NCBI GenBank assembly: GCA_040437565.1
Contig: JBDOQK010000090.1
Location: 1 to 52,582 of the forward strand
Source of the DNA: Albugo candida
Taxonomy: Eukaryota > Oomycota > Peronosporomycetes > Albuginales
DNA length: 52,582 nt
Reading direction: 5' to 3'
This document shows, one piece after another, positions 11,452-22,417 of the stretch. The translations under genes were made by a program, and so were the position numbers. Positions within the stretch are counted from its first letter, which is position 1. The number at the start of each line of letters is the position of its first letter. The notes below the pieces were generated by a model, which was given only the letters and a program-made list of their open reading frames with translations, was not told the DNA's origin and ran no database searches.

Positions 11452-14115
11452 TACAATACATCGGTCATCGTTACGCCGGTCTGTTTGTTATGAGAAGTAA
11501 GTTTAATGAATTGAAAGGATGGTCAACAAAACGCACGTCTTCTCTATCTTTGTTCCACTTGGTAAAATTAAGTGTAAAAACCATCCTGACATATGTCCAG
11601 TGAGAATGAAAGGAAATGTATCTGCTAGCCATCATTATTTGGGATAGCGATCTCAAGATGAAGGATTGATCCTGACCTTGAGCTCGATGCTGCATGAATA
11701 TTCCAGCTCAACTGACGCAATAATCCGTGCAAAATGTCGCTGAATTCATCGAACAATTTGCGCTGCTTTGATGTGAAAACGGCGTAAGAGTTTCGATTGA
11801 GATTGATCGGTCCTGGCTTCTTCACTAGAACACTTGTATGGCCAAGGTTCGGAATGTCTTGGATGTTTCCGTGACAATAAAACTTCAAAATCCTCGCAAC
11901 TCACTCTCCCGATGTCACGCAAGACGGACGGAGCCGCAGTAGAAGATTGAGATGCTCATTGAGAGTTCCGGCTGCGAAGATGTTCAACTCACTCCCAGCA
12001 CCATGTGCGTTTATACATCAATCGCAAAAAGGCCGATTTCGACTTGAATTGTTTCCGAATAAAATAAGAGTCAAGTTTGTCAGTCGGCAAATGAGATGAG
12101 GTTGCAAAGGTAATGGTCGTCAGGATGAAGTAAATCGATGCAAAGGACGTCAAAAACTCCCGGAATGCTTACTCTATTTTACGCGCACGCGAAAATCTGT
12201 GCTCATTTTCGTTACAAAGATTGTGTATGGATGCTTCATTCCGAATTGCTTTTAAACTGTAAGGAGTTTGCTGACAAGGTATCTTCTAATCTGGTTTTCC
12301 ATAAATAATCAGTGATTGGGTAGATATCGGCCGTAATGGCCGAAGAATACTTTTGGAAGCAATGAAACGGAAGCGTGAGATTCAAGGGAGCAAGAAAGAT
12401 AACATCAAGTAGCAGAAGACATCTGAAAGATTAAACAGCCCGCTAGATTGATTGACATTATAATATCGGAGAAGTAGCAAACTCATACATCTTATTTTTA
12501 AGTGATTTAAATCGCTTTTGATAGCAGTACCAACAGAAATGATAGCTGCTTTACGGGTCTAGTGAATTCAGCTGCGCAAAACATTTCGCGGCTCGTCTTT
12601 GTCGATTATAGTCCCTTTACGTAGTACCTATAACAAATATGAATAGCAACTACTCGCTGCACTACTTGCATTTCCATATCCACTTGTCGTATGAGCTAAA
12701 GAAGACCACGACGATGGGATGCACTATAACGGGGAAAATACATCAAAAGCCAATTGTATATCTTGTACAAATTTTCTTGTGCGTCTTTTAATGTATACTG
12801 TTTGGATGGTGAACGATATGAAGGGCTGTCAGTCATTTGCTTTGACCTCTTTTATCGAAAAATATGTTAACGAAGTCACACGAATGAAATCGTGCCTTCT
12901 TCGCATTGATATGTTTTCACTGGACCCTTCACTTATTATTTATTCAATGTTCCCGTATCCGTTCATTTCTCTCTTGTTGAATATAATATAGGAAGTATCA
13001 GATCACTAAAGCAGAATCCTTTTTAAATATCACCTTGAAATCGAGTTGACGATACGAATTTCATACTTCAAAAATAGCGATGGTAGATCTAGTTTTATAC
13101 TGATCTCACATCAATCATGAATTCTTATTATATAGCTTGACAGAAATCTAGAAGTCACCACCTGTAACATTCTCTTCTCAACGTACATGATGGCTTATTC
13201 AACAGGAGGATACCGCATACTCATACCATATTCGGTTCTATTTCCAAGCTGATACCATCTACTCGTTTCTCTACAAGTCGAATAGCATCCTCTCATAAAT
13301 GCTTTCATTTTAGAGCATTGTAAATGAGCTTGAGCTTGAAATACAGCTATACTCAGTGAATTATCGACAAACTTCACCACTTAAGGAATTCGCAGTCATA
13401 ATGTAGATGATGATGTAAGACTACCCAGCTACTACATCTTAGCAGTGTTGTCTAAAAACGCTGTATAATATCGGTTCTTACTTCTAATTCGGCTGAGCGC
13501 TTGTGTGTCAGTTTCTTAAGATCATTGAGTGTACTATATTGAATTAGACTGCACACTATGCTGTCAAAAAAATTTCAATAGGGTATACAATGTTCACTAA
13601 ACCCATTCAGAAATCTGATATCGACTGAGAATAAGCTACATGGATTATTTTCCATGTAACTTGATGGTCTATTGGACAGATGAGATGTAGAGCATTATCC
13701 CGGGTACTTATCTCACTTCATTCAAATGCACAGCTAGCGCATTGGTGTATGGGATACGCTCTAGTAACCACAGTTCGCAAACTTATTTGCATCATCTTTC
13801 CTGGTCACTTGAATAATGTATGCCCGATTTGTAAGCGCATTCAGTTTCAGCTTACCTGACCAAGTTGGATAATCAAGACTGGGTGCAGCGCTTTCCTTTG
13901 AGTCAGCATACGAGCAAGATTAAATACAAATTTCCTTTTCCAAAAAAGGCTTGAACTCTGTATCTCATGAATTTATACTTACCAAGTCATATGAACATAA
14001 AAATGATTGGTAAGCATGTTGGGAGCCTCACAATTCGATAATGCCCACTGCGCTTTAGTTTTGGATGGGTAGAGTGTATTAGAGTGATATCGGGAGATGA
14101 TGACTTTTATCGAGA
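11452..14115. other. Gene-poor region, no recognised gene
   Basis: AT-rich DNA with scattered stops. On the minus strand, 11625-11888 reads KFYCHGNIQDIPNLGHTSVL and FTSKQRKLFDEFSDILHGLL, which looks like a fragment of a real protein (perhaps the end of a GAF-like domain, not certain), with further related frames up to about 12050. A 90-residue plus-strand frame at 12719-12991 contains a CISC motif but no recognised domain. Nothing else stands out between 13000 and 14100. Confidence 0.3.
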
Positions 14116-16560
14116 CTAACTTTTAGATAGCTGATGTGAAATTGTACTATTCCGTGCTGGCTGTCTACTACAAAAGTGCCAACCACGTCCACTACAAGCG
14201 ACGAACATTGAACAAAATGACAAATATACATCGAGAAAACGTTTCGTAAAAATACTTCTGAGAGATGATAATATGTCTTCTCGTTGATATTCCTGTACTA
14301 CAGTAGCCTCATACACCTTAATACGAGACGGTGTCCAGCTTGTAAATGCTGTGAAGTTGTAAAATTGTAAGAATGGTCCAAAAATACCTTGTTTGCAAAT
14401 TAATGTCCGCCACATTAGGCTGAAAATAGCCATCCAACTAGGACTAGGATCCGAGTTGCACTTGCATTTCCACTTGCCTGTTTCGTACCCGCAGCAACGA
14501 TCTTCGACGACTTCGACTCCTGAAAATCGACCGGATGATCCTTGCGTTGTGAGTTGATCCAACACCTTTGCAAGTCGAATGTGTTCGTCTTGGTCGTAAC
14601 ACTGTCTTCGATGAGTACAAACATGCGCACTAAACGTGGTGCAGATCACGGAAAGTGCTGGAATTGTCGGAGTTGCTGATCGCTGATCGAACAAGCGACG
14701 AATCATATCTGTCCAGACGAAGTGCAGTGTCAACGCTTGCAATGTAAGCCATTCATCCGATATAATTTGTTGATATTCTTTCCAATCCGACCGTAGTGCT
14801 GGTCAGATTGCACATGCAATTTGCGACCAACGGGGTCGGTAGGAGAAGAACTGATTTCAAGTAGGGGGTAACTCCCTCCATAATTGTGCTGTGTGATCGC
14901 ACTCTAGAAAGAGATGTTGATCGGATTCCACAGCCCCACACGAAGGCTGCGTGCACAATATAATGTCGGGCTGAACATCCTTTAAGAACCAGAAACGAGA
15001 TCGAACTGGCAACATTCGAAAGGCNNNNNNNNNNNNNNNNNNNNNNNNNNNNNNNNNNNNNNNNNNNNNNNNNNNNNNNNNNNNNNNNNNNNNNNNNNNN
15101 NNNNNNNNNNNNNNNNNNNNNNNNTTAAGAACCAGAAACGAGATCGAACTGGCAACATTCGAAAGGCTAGACGAAACTGTAAATCTTCGAAAATTGGTAA
15201 TACACGTTTCCGAAGATGCCGTGATGTAGCCATAAATGTTCCAACTCGTTCCGAATCCAGTGCGTCCAATCTCTCCCGCGATGGTCAATGTGTCCACATC
15301 GGATGACTCTTGATTAGTTCGGGAGGTTTCCAGACGATCCGTGAGAGTTGAGATCGTCGAGCAGATGGGATATAATTCTCCCTCTCCTTGCTTTGTACTC
15401 CCATAAAAAACGATCTGCGACTTGTGTTTGGTTGGATCCAAGTCATGCGACCAATCGTCGAGTGCACTGCAGTATTTGAGTGACTTCATTGTAAAGTCGA
15501 CTTAGCAACTCTCTTCAGCCACATCCGATGTGTTCAGCTCTTCGTCGTTGTAATAGTTGGCGACGAAATCTTCTTTCGATGGCCATGTGTCGCTTTCTCG
15601 AAAAAAGTCTTGCAGACTGCGAATCTCGAAAATCATAGCGAACGATTTTCAGAAATATTCGATGTGGTTCGTCCACCATGCCAAGATTGTACCAAACGTT
15701 TTGCGTACTCGGATGGCGAGTAGCAGCTGCATAGTGTAATTCTTGGTCGTAGTAAAACCACATTGGTTGTGCCATGTAGTATTGACGGCGTTGGAGAACT
15801 GTCAAATCTGCAATTGTAATGCTTCAATCCGTCTGATACCACATTTTGAATTTGTGTTTCCACCACGCAGATGTGCTCTCCCATTGAACCATTTTCCCAT
15901 GTCTATGTAGTGCGATAGTAAATATATCCATCGGCTCGTGTGATCCAATGGAAGGTTGAATAAGCTGTAATAATTCCGTCGAAGCAGTTGTCCAATTCGC
16001 AGGAATAATTGTCGGCATATCGGATGCGAACTGCTGAAGGAATTGACGTCGTTGTAGCTTTAGTCACCCACCGAAAAAAAGAACTTGTAGTCCACCATCT
16101 TGTCGCCGAAGATTTAAAAAATTTTGCTGAGTACGTGGACGTGTTTCGAATGTTTTTTGTATCAACAGGGCAGTAATAGCTCATTTATCCTAAAAACGCT
16201 CCAATCTAGCATCCAATCCTATATAGACTCATTCCATTAGATCAAGTCCTTATTCCTTACCTAGTATCCTTGCTGCATGCGTGCAAAACTTATCCATCTG
16301 ATCCAGCTGGCAACGTGATCTAGTTAGTTACTATCGATATCATATTGACCCATCGTTTCCTGGCAGAAAACGTGTACTATCGTCCTGTGAAGAACTTCTT
16401 CCATTTTCCATGATTCCAACACGAAGCATCAAATTCGATGTGATGCGTTGATTGACAGTATAGTATAGCTTGTATGCAGCCAAATGGACATCCGGTTTGG
16501 GTTGTAGGACAGGTGATAATGTCACTGAATGAATTCGCTGGAAGTCATGATTGGTCTTCT
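14116..16560 (-). mobile_element. LINE relic: RT C-terminal part and zinc-binding region
   Basis: From high to low coordinates the minus strand reads like the C-terminal half of a LINE ORF2. There is an RT tail (LQPKPDVHLAAYKLYYTVNQ, FLPGNDGS near 16350-16520), then a WWKHKFKMWYQTD and MVDEPHRIFL linker (16020-15640), then a LPIFEDLQFRLAFRMLPVRS block. After this comes a zf-RVT knuckle (ILCTQPSCGAVESDQHLFLE, C-x4-C ... H-x4-C) at about 14900-14970 and a tail to about 14116 (FVWTDMIRRLFDQRSATPT). Several stops and frame changes make it inactive. A 100-N gap (15025-15124) with a duplicated 43-bp flank falls inside the zinc-region exon. Confidence 0.7.
14982..15167. other. Assembly gap with exact 43-bp duplicated flanks
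   Basis: 100 Ns at 15025-15124. The 43 bp before the gap (14982-15024) are identical to the 43 bp after it (15125-15167). This is what an unmerged contig overlap looks like; the true sequence probably has one copy and no gap. Confidence 0.85.
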
Positions 16561-17306
16561 TCTGATCTATTCTAATACGCTTTCATGCCAACTATATGTG
16601 TGCAAGTGATATTGAACCATCCTTTACGGAAAGTGCTATAGCCATACGTTCAACGGAAAGCAGCGCAGGCAGTTAGTAAATTCAAAATTCAATCCAAAGC
16701 TAAACATGAGTGTGAGACTGATCAGAGTGCAATCAGACCAGTCGAATAGTAAATGCTCGACGCAAGTCATATTACACACCGAGTCTTATGCGATGTACAT
16801 TCTTTTACGAGGGATAAATCGTATTTCTTCTTGTTGATCGCATACCCCTCTTTGAACTGAGAATACAAGAGTATTAAGATCATCTAAGATGCAAAGCACA
16901 ACATCTTGCACGTGATGTCTTAATTGAGATGAATGCGTGGCGTAGTGATCTACGTAAGTATTTTCTCATTGCACGTGATAGAGGTATGTTTACGTGAGAA
17001 GGGTTATAGCTTGACAATTACTGAGACACATCTAATTGTCATACATTTATGACGACGGCAATGAGAAAGTTATGTAAAGGGGACTTCTGTGAGAATGTGG
17101 CGGTATTTTAGTATGGTAACACACCTACAGTAGAAATGAAGGAACAATGTCACTTGGAGATCGAAGTAATAGATGTAAATGCGAAGTATTTATCAGTTTG
17201 ATTCTTGCTATGTTCAGATGAGAGACAATTGGAAATAAGCAAAAAGACGTATTGAGATTCTATTGATGGACAATGCGCTCCGATGTTAACATCTGTGATG
17301 CTCCAA
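16561..17306. other. Intergenic, nothing recognised
   Basis: No open frame with a coding look, no repeat and no RNA gene was recognised. The interval separates the LINE relic from effector-like gene A, whose 3' tail ends near 17307. Confidence 0.4.
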
Positions 17307-17488
17307 TCAATATATGGTGTGACCACCACCGGTCTTCCTTTGGCGCTTGTTGTTTCCTTCTGTAGCTTCAGCATCGGAGCGGGTCCGTTTGCCCGTTATC
17401 TTGTCCTTGCCAATACCAAAAGCACGATCTACATCTCGCAATAGTGTCTGCCGAAGATTGTAATTATATGGAATCTGCGGTCCGGCTT
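17307..17488 (-). other. C-terminal tail region of effector copy A with a nuclear-signal-like stretch
   Basis: This stretch is related to the tails of copies B and C (YNYNLRQTLLRDVDRAF here, AYDSYLRQISVEEVKEYF in B). It ends in two basic clusters, GKRTRSD and NNKRQRK, spaced like a bipartite nuclear localisation signal, which B and C do not show. It is not in the frame of the main part of copy A, so whether it is ever translated with it is unknown. Confidence 0.4.
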
Positions 17489-19105
17489 TCAGTTGGTGCA
17501 AGTCAGACAACCTTTTGGAAATTTATTCCTATACTCCACCATCCATACGTATTGATTCGTCACAGATAGGACGACAACGTTTCTCTTTCGTGTGAGGCAT
17601 TTGAAGCAGCCAAACATTTCACTTCCGTTATCCGTTTTGTCCGTCCATTTGTAAAAAGTCACTATTGCTCCGATAGCGCTGGTCTCGCTACGACCGCTGA
17701 AGGATGTACTCGCCAACTCTTCCTTCGAACGCAGATTGAAACCTCCGTTGATTTTTGAGCGATTTGATTCATAAAGGCATATTGTATCCGGCATTAAGTC
17801 GATTTCTGTGCATTTGTAATTCCGAGAAAGACTGGATCTCGTCAATTGGTGACCTTGCGGATTTTCCAAAAATGACACTAAGAATGCGATTGACGAAAGT
17901 TTATATGTTGAACTCTTGGGGAAGTATTTTTGGCACGAGAATTCGTTGTGTTCAAAATGTTGGATCAGGAAACACCCACCATGGCCATTCGACACATGAT
18001 TACCCTTTGGTGCAAGTTCATTGCGTTCCAATACTGTAAAAGTGTCATGCGTAGGTTTTAAAGTGTCCACATGAACGGCCTCCAACATGCATCCGTCATC
18101 GTAATCAACTAAACCACATTCGGCGATGCAATTGATCAATTTGGGATGGAAACGTTGGGCGAATACATAAACCAAAAACTTCCCATTCCCATGTGTTCCA
18201 AATCGTTTGACACTGTCGACTACCACCATCCCCCGAGATCGTTCTCGCAGGCAAGTCCAGCAAGACCGTCGATCCGAATATAAGCGCGCTGTTGAAATGC
18301 AGATTGCTCTTGACAAAATACCACCAAGACCCATCATAAGCAGTTTATCATCTTTCTCGAAATACCTCGTCTGCAACGTATAATCATCACCAGGCCAATA
18401 CACGTGAGGAAGCATTGCGGGCTTATTTTGCTTGTATTTTTTGGCTTTTATTTTGTGGCGAAAAATCATGCAAAGGGAATCTTTGAGAACAATGGTTTCT
18501 CCTCTGCACATGAGAAAATCGTAGCACGACTTGACGAAGTTGACAGCATCCGATGTGTATATCACATAAAGCTGAGTCATTCTTTCAGTGAAAATACCAT
18601 ATTTCTCCATGCTGCCGGTATCGCTTTTCATTTTAAAACATGCTTCACATAAGGGGGAATGATTCTTATTGGGCCTATAAAGGCACAGCGCTTTCGATCT
18701 TTTCCCACTTGGCGGAATAGAATTCCCCGCTTTTGACTGAGAAACGACCGGATTTGATGGTAGATGCAGCTCATTCATTAGCGCGAATTGTGATTTCTCC
18801 CACTCAGTGCTTGGCAAAACAAATAAGTGAGGAATGAAGTATCCGCAGGTGTGCTTACTAGAGCAAAGTATCAGATTAGTTTCGATATAATCTATCAATC
18901 CCAATACCAAGTAGCTTGTGCCTTGATATGCATCTTCTCCTTCGTATTCTTCGACTTGAAGTGCCCCCGTTTCTTCCAAAAGGCATCGCTGACAGTCTAC
19001 AAATATGCTTGTCGGCGCGATGAGTACCATTGATCCAAATTGAGCAGCGTTGCATGTGAAAACGCAGTAGAGCACGGCAACACCAGGGAACCAACTCATT
19101 CTCAT
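17489..19105 (-). CDS. Secreted CHXC/CCG-type effector candidate, copy A
   Basis: The predicted product (about 538 residues from the Met at 19105, a second Met two residues later) begins with a signal peptide (MSWFPGVAVLYCVFTCNAA) and then CQRCLLEE with YLVLG about 27 residues on, the arrangement of the Albugo CHXC/CCG effector class as I recall it. Four modules of the form C-x2-C ... C-xn-C follow each other: CQRC with CSSKHTC, CEAC with CYDFLMC, CWTC with CIAEC, and CFKC with CLTC. Each holds a hydrophobic strand-like stretch (YLVLGL, LYVIYTS, KFLVYVF, YVWMVE). Copies B and C align along the whole length. The expected role is secretion from the pathogen into or around the host plant cell; target unknown. 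The gene is intronless and lies at the boundary of the repeat-rich flank. The conserved C-terminal tail of the family appears just beyond the end of this frame, so the 3' end may be disrupted. Confidence 0.7.
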   Translation of the reverse strand: MRMSWFPGVAVLYCVFTCNAAQFGSMVLIAPTSIFVDCQRCLLEETGALQVEEYEGEDAYQGTSYLVLGLIDYIETNLILCSSKHTCGYFIPHLFVLPSTEWEKSQFALMNELHLPSNPVVSQSKAGNSIPPSGKRSKALCLYRPNKNHSPLCEACFKMKSDTGSMEKYGIFTERMTQLYVIYTSDAVNFVKSCYDFLMCRGETIVLKDSLCMIFRHKIKAKKYKQNKPAMLPHVYWPGDDYTLQTRYFEKDDKLLMMGLGGILSRAICISTARLYSDRRSCWTCLRERSRGMVVVDSVKRFGTHGNGKFLVYVFAQRFHPKLINCIAECGLVDYDDGCMLEAVHVDTLKPTHDTFTVLERNELAPKGNHVSNGHGGCFLIQHFEHNEFSCQKYFPKSSTYKLSSIAFLVSFLENPQGHQLTRSSLSRNYKCTEIDLMPDTICLYESNRSKINGGFNLRSKEELASTSFSGRSETSAIGAIVTFYKWTDKTDNGSEMFGCFKCLTRKRNVVVLSVTNQYVWMVEYRNKFPKGCLTCTN

Positions 19106-19396
19106 CGTAGAGATGGAGAATAAACAAAGTGACGTCAAATGGCAGGAAGTTGTGTGTATGACCGCATAACCTCGTATACCAAATAGTGCATTCTGTAAAG
19201 CTCATACAAAAACTTCGGCTTTCATACTTTAGAAGCTGATAAATATGGTCAACGTTGATGACATTATCGTAATTTATAGAATTTATATTCGAAGCTCACA
19301 AAGTCGTAGCAGGAAGAATAGAAAAGTTGTTATCAAAGGTGTATTAAGATGTATATCGTTTTGTTGGGTCTTCTCTCCTCTAAATAACCCTATGCC

Positions 19397-19804
19397 CTAA
19401 TCACCGTGGGAAGGGGTATCGATGATAGACATTCTATATCTGGTCTGGGATTGGGTTACTGATAACTGATACCGCGAGTGCATTCCGTCGGTTTTGTTGG
19501 CTAAAAAGGATGGATAGGGTGCGATGCATTGTGTGTATTTGATTGTATTTGTGGTGAAGACTACACTGAAAAGCATTCGGCTGATTGCCACTTTCGAAGA
19601 GTACGGAGCAGAACAAACTTGAGTCGCTGCATCCCTCATGCTTGTAATGTTTGGTTCTAGATCGGGGTGCGTCATAAGGTATAATGCAGCACGATTTGCA
19701 TTTGTGGTCGTAGACAGTTGTCGTATTTTTCCATTTGTGCATCTACTCTCCAATGAATGAAACTCAATATTGCTATACTGTACACATGAAACCACATTTA
19801 TCAC
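19397..19804 (-). other. Doubtful 135-residue open frame
   Basis: An open frame of 135 codons with no recognised domain, no signal peptide and an almost equally long overlapping frame (19434-19742) on the same strand. It may be chance. The interval 19139-20174 otherwise holds nothing recognised. Confidence 0.15.
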
Positions 19805-20174
19805 TTAATTGTAAAACACTAAACAGAAATTACAACAATGGTCTGAAATCGTTGCTATAAAGATCTTTGGGGAAATAAGTCTGTCACGAACGCGATAAAA
19901 GGCAAGGGATTGTGATGCTCGTCACATCATAGATCACCATTCATATTTACGTATCGGAGCCTTTCAATACGAATTTATTGAATCTTGTTACTGGATTAAG
20001 AGACATATTTGTCATATGATCAGCAGATTGGCGGTGCGCACGAAACAGAGTCAAATTACAAAAGAAATGAAATGACGCACAGCAAAAGTATTCGATGTCA
20101 TTGAGTATTTCAGATTGTAGCTGTTGCTCGTGACATGATCGATGGCCAAAATACGCTTTGACAGCCAATTCACA

Positions 20175-21278
20175 TCAATTGGTTTGACGGAATAAAAACT
20201 TTTGCACATTTGGATGAGAATAGAGAGCTGAATGACTGACTAGCGCACAAAGAATTGCTTCAAAAGATTTCTCTCTCTTTCGAATAGTTTGTGCGTTGTT
20301 GCGGTAAAAGTACGTAATGACACCCGAAGACGGAAGCGGTGGCACACACAATCGAAATAAATGAAAGTTTTTCATCGATTGATACAGTGCTTTGAAATCA
20401 TTGTAACGTTTCTTCAGAGGCTGTTTCCATCGCGTTGTGTGCTCAGAGTCTCTTATTTGAATATGATACACAACCACTCCGTTTTCTATGAAAGTGCCAG
20501 CGACGGAGAATCGCATTTTCACATCTGATTTGTTGCTGTGTGGATATTTCTTTGTTTCATATGCAAATTCGTCCGACTTCTCCTCAGAATGGCTCTCATT
20601 GTAATTTGATTCGTTTTCACACAAATGTTTGACATTTTCGCTTTGATTCACTTCGACTTTATCGGATACGTCGAAAACATGGAAATCAAATACTCTGATT
20701 GGATGACTAGTTTCTGCAGCCTCGATATTTGACATTCTTATTGGTTCATTAGCTCCTATGGCATTCGATTCATACGCTCGGATTGGTTGATTCGTTTCAA
20801 AATCCTCCAATAACCACACTGATTTACTTCGCAGTGCATCATAATCGAGCGTCTCGAATCTGTGCGCGAGTGTTGCTCTTTCACTTCCTCTACTCATTGC
20901 CATTGTGAGCGAATTATTGTATGCATCAGCAGAATCCAACTGAGTTGAACAAATCGGGTTCGAATAGTCTGAAGTGATTTTTATCGTCGAAAAACTAAAG
21001 TTGGTAAGAATTCCTTGGACCAAAATGCGATTTGCATTGCTTGTTCCGTCCTTTTGGCTTTTTACAGAAGTACATGAATGTTTTGTGTGTATTTCGATTT
21101 TGTTTCTGATATGATGAGGTGTATCTGTTAAGAGTTGGCTTCCAAATCGCTTATCAGTTACTAACAAATGATTCGTACAATCTTTAAACGAGAGGGTCGT
21201 CTGTGTACCGCAATGTCGCCACGTTATTCTCTGCTGTGGCACCAATGCAGATGCTGATTTCGACTGATTGCAGCCCAT
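20175..21278 (-). CDS. PX-domain protein with N-myristoylation-type start (paralogue 1)
   Basis: A single-exon protein of 367 residues if translation starts at the second in-frame Met (MGCNQSK); a Met two codons earlier (21284) would hide the Gly. MGCxxSK is a classical N-myristoylation start with a neighbouring Cys that could be palmitoylated, so membrane attachment is likely. The middle is Ser/Asn/Glu-rich and probably disordered. The C-terminal ~115 residues form a PX domain: FSVAGTF, VVYHIQIRD, KKRYNDFKALY (the Arg-Tyr of the phosphoinositide pocket), a PPLP loop and a final KREKSFEAIL helix. PX domains bind phosphoinositides on endosomal membranes. A shorter paralogue lies 230 bp upstream on the same strand, so the pair arose by tandem duplication. 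Confidence 0.85.
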   Translation of the reverse strand: MGCNQSKSASALVPQQRITWRHCGTQTTLSFKDCTNHLLVTDKRFGSQLLTDTPHHIRNKIEIHTKHSCTSVKSQKDGTSNANRILVQGILTNFSFSTIKITSDYSNPICSTQLDSADAYNNSLTMAMSRGSERATLAHRFETLDYDALRSKSVWLLEDFETNQPIRAYESNAIGANEPIRMSNIEAAETSHPIRVFDFHVFDVSDKVEVNQSENVKHLCENESNYNESHSEEKSDEFAYETKKYPHSNKSDVKMRFSVAGTFIENGVVVYHIQIRDSEHTTRWKQPLKKRYNDFKALYQSMKNFHLFRLCVPPLPSSGVITYFYRNNAQTIRKREKSFEAILCALVSHSALYSHPNVQKFLFRQTN

Positions 21279-21508
21279 TTCCACAAGCTATCAGGCTCTT
21301 GTTGAGAGTTCGAGTAATGCATTTCATTTACACAAAAACATACTGAAAAAGGCGTCATCTTTTTGAGACGAACCAGAAAATGTTGATGGCATTTTGGCCA
21401 ATCAATTGAAGCTCTGAAAATAAAAATACAAATGCGTTTGAATCAGATACGCTGACTATTATCAGATAGTATTATCAGATCTACTCAGATGGCTACTAGA
21501 AATGACGT

Positions 21509-22159
21509 TTAGCGCAAAAATTCCTGGAAAGCTGAGCTGTTCCTCGCGACGGGATGACGAGAGATAGTATTTAGAATCTCCAAAAAGCGAGATTCACGCC
21601 TCTTTTTTAATGCAGCAGAGTTATTTCCATACCAAAATGGTGCCAATTCGGGTCGAGGCAGTGCAGGTAGCGCAGGATACGTCTTAAACATTTCACTTTG
21701 GTTTGATGGCACATGCTCATGGCGTACCATAAGTTTCTCCACTTTCCGGTACAAACTGCTGAATTCATTGTATCGCTTTGTAATTGTTACGCGGACTTCA
21801 GTGTCCTTCAATACGTCGGTGCTATATTGGTAATAAGTGATCCCGCCTTTTGTTATAATTCCTCTGCTGACAAACACTCCTGTCTTCCCGTCCAATTCCA
21901 TTTCTATGGCAACATCAGAAGCTGAGTCCAATTGTTCTGTCAATTGCGAGGTCTGTGCCAGCATTTCTTCCACCACATCATTCACTTCATTCACTTCCTC
22001 ATTGTGATCTTCTTCTTGATTCGTTTCAGGAGATTCGATCTTCTCTACTTCCACTGTGACTGCGGATTTCTCTACTTCCACTTTGTCAATATTTTGATCC
22101 GTAGGCAGAGTGTTTGTCGATGATTCGATCGCAATATTTTTGGATTGTTTGCAGCCCAT
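21509..22159 (-). CDS. PX-domain protein with N-myristoylation-type start (paralogue 2)
   Basis: 216 residues, single exon, starting MGCKQSKN, again a myristoylation-type N-terminus. Residues about 28-75 are acidic (Glu-rich, NQEEDHNEEVNEVND) and probably disordered or helical. The PX domain covers about residues 105-216: KTGVFVSRGIITKGGITYYQ, TKRYNEFSSLYRKVEKL, a LPALPRPEL proline loop and RRESRFLEILNTISRH. It resembles paralogue 1 in the PX part and the first seven residues but is much shorter between them. The start is chosen because it gives the conserved MGC. The next gene upstream, DnaJ, ends 258 bp away on the same strand. Confidence 0.85.
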   Translation of the reverse strand: MGCKQSKNIAIESSTNTLPTDQNIDKVEVEKSAVTVEVEKIESPETNQEEDHNEEVNEVNDVVEEMLAQTSQLTEQLDSASDVAIEMELDGKTGVFVSRGIITKGGITYYQYSTDVLKDTEVRVTITKRYNEFSSLYRKVEKLMVRHEHVPSNQSEMFKTYPALPALPRPELAPFWYGNNSAALKKRRESRFLEILNTISRHPVARNSSAFQEFLR

Positions 22160-22417
22160 TTCGTTTCAAAAAGCGTAATGATCCATTAACGCGACTGCAT
22201 TGCGTGGTAGAGACACATGAACGCAAGTCACAGTCCATTTCTATGCCGATGAAACGTGAACCGTTCCTTTACCGCACTCTTAATGCAAACACAACCGTAA
22301 CTAAGGAAAAGCTTGATTTCTTTCCGAACTTAAGAAATTCTAAAGAAAATTATAAAAATGCAACGTATGCAAAAGTTCGAATCCTTTCGATTGAATCGCT
22401 TTCCTCCTAAAGGGCTC

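Noticed and set aside
12719-12991. 90-residue frame with a CISC motif as an effector relative
   Set aside because: Apart from one CxxC there is no signal peptide, no YLV(L/V)G motif and no match to the module spacing of copies A and B.
15515-16190. Possible separate host gene on the minus strand upstream of the LINE zinc region
   Set aside because: The pieces (WWKHKFKMWYQTD, MVDEPHRIFL, then FEDLQFRLAFRMLP) follow the order expected of the linker between RT and zinc region of one LINE, so a single decayed element is simpler.
19397-19804. 135-codon open frame as a gene
   Set aside because: No domain, an overlapping frame of similar length and no coding look; listed only as doubtful.
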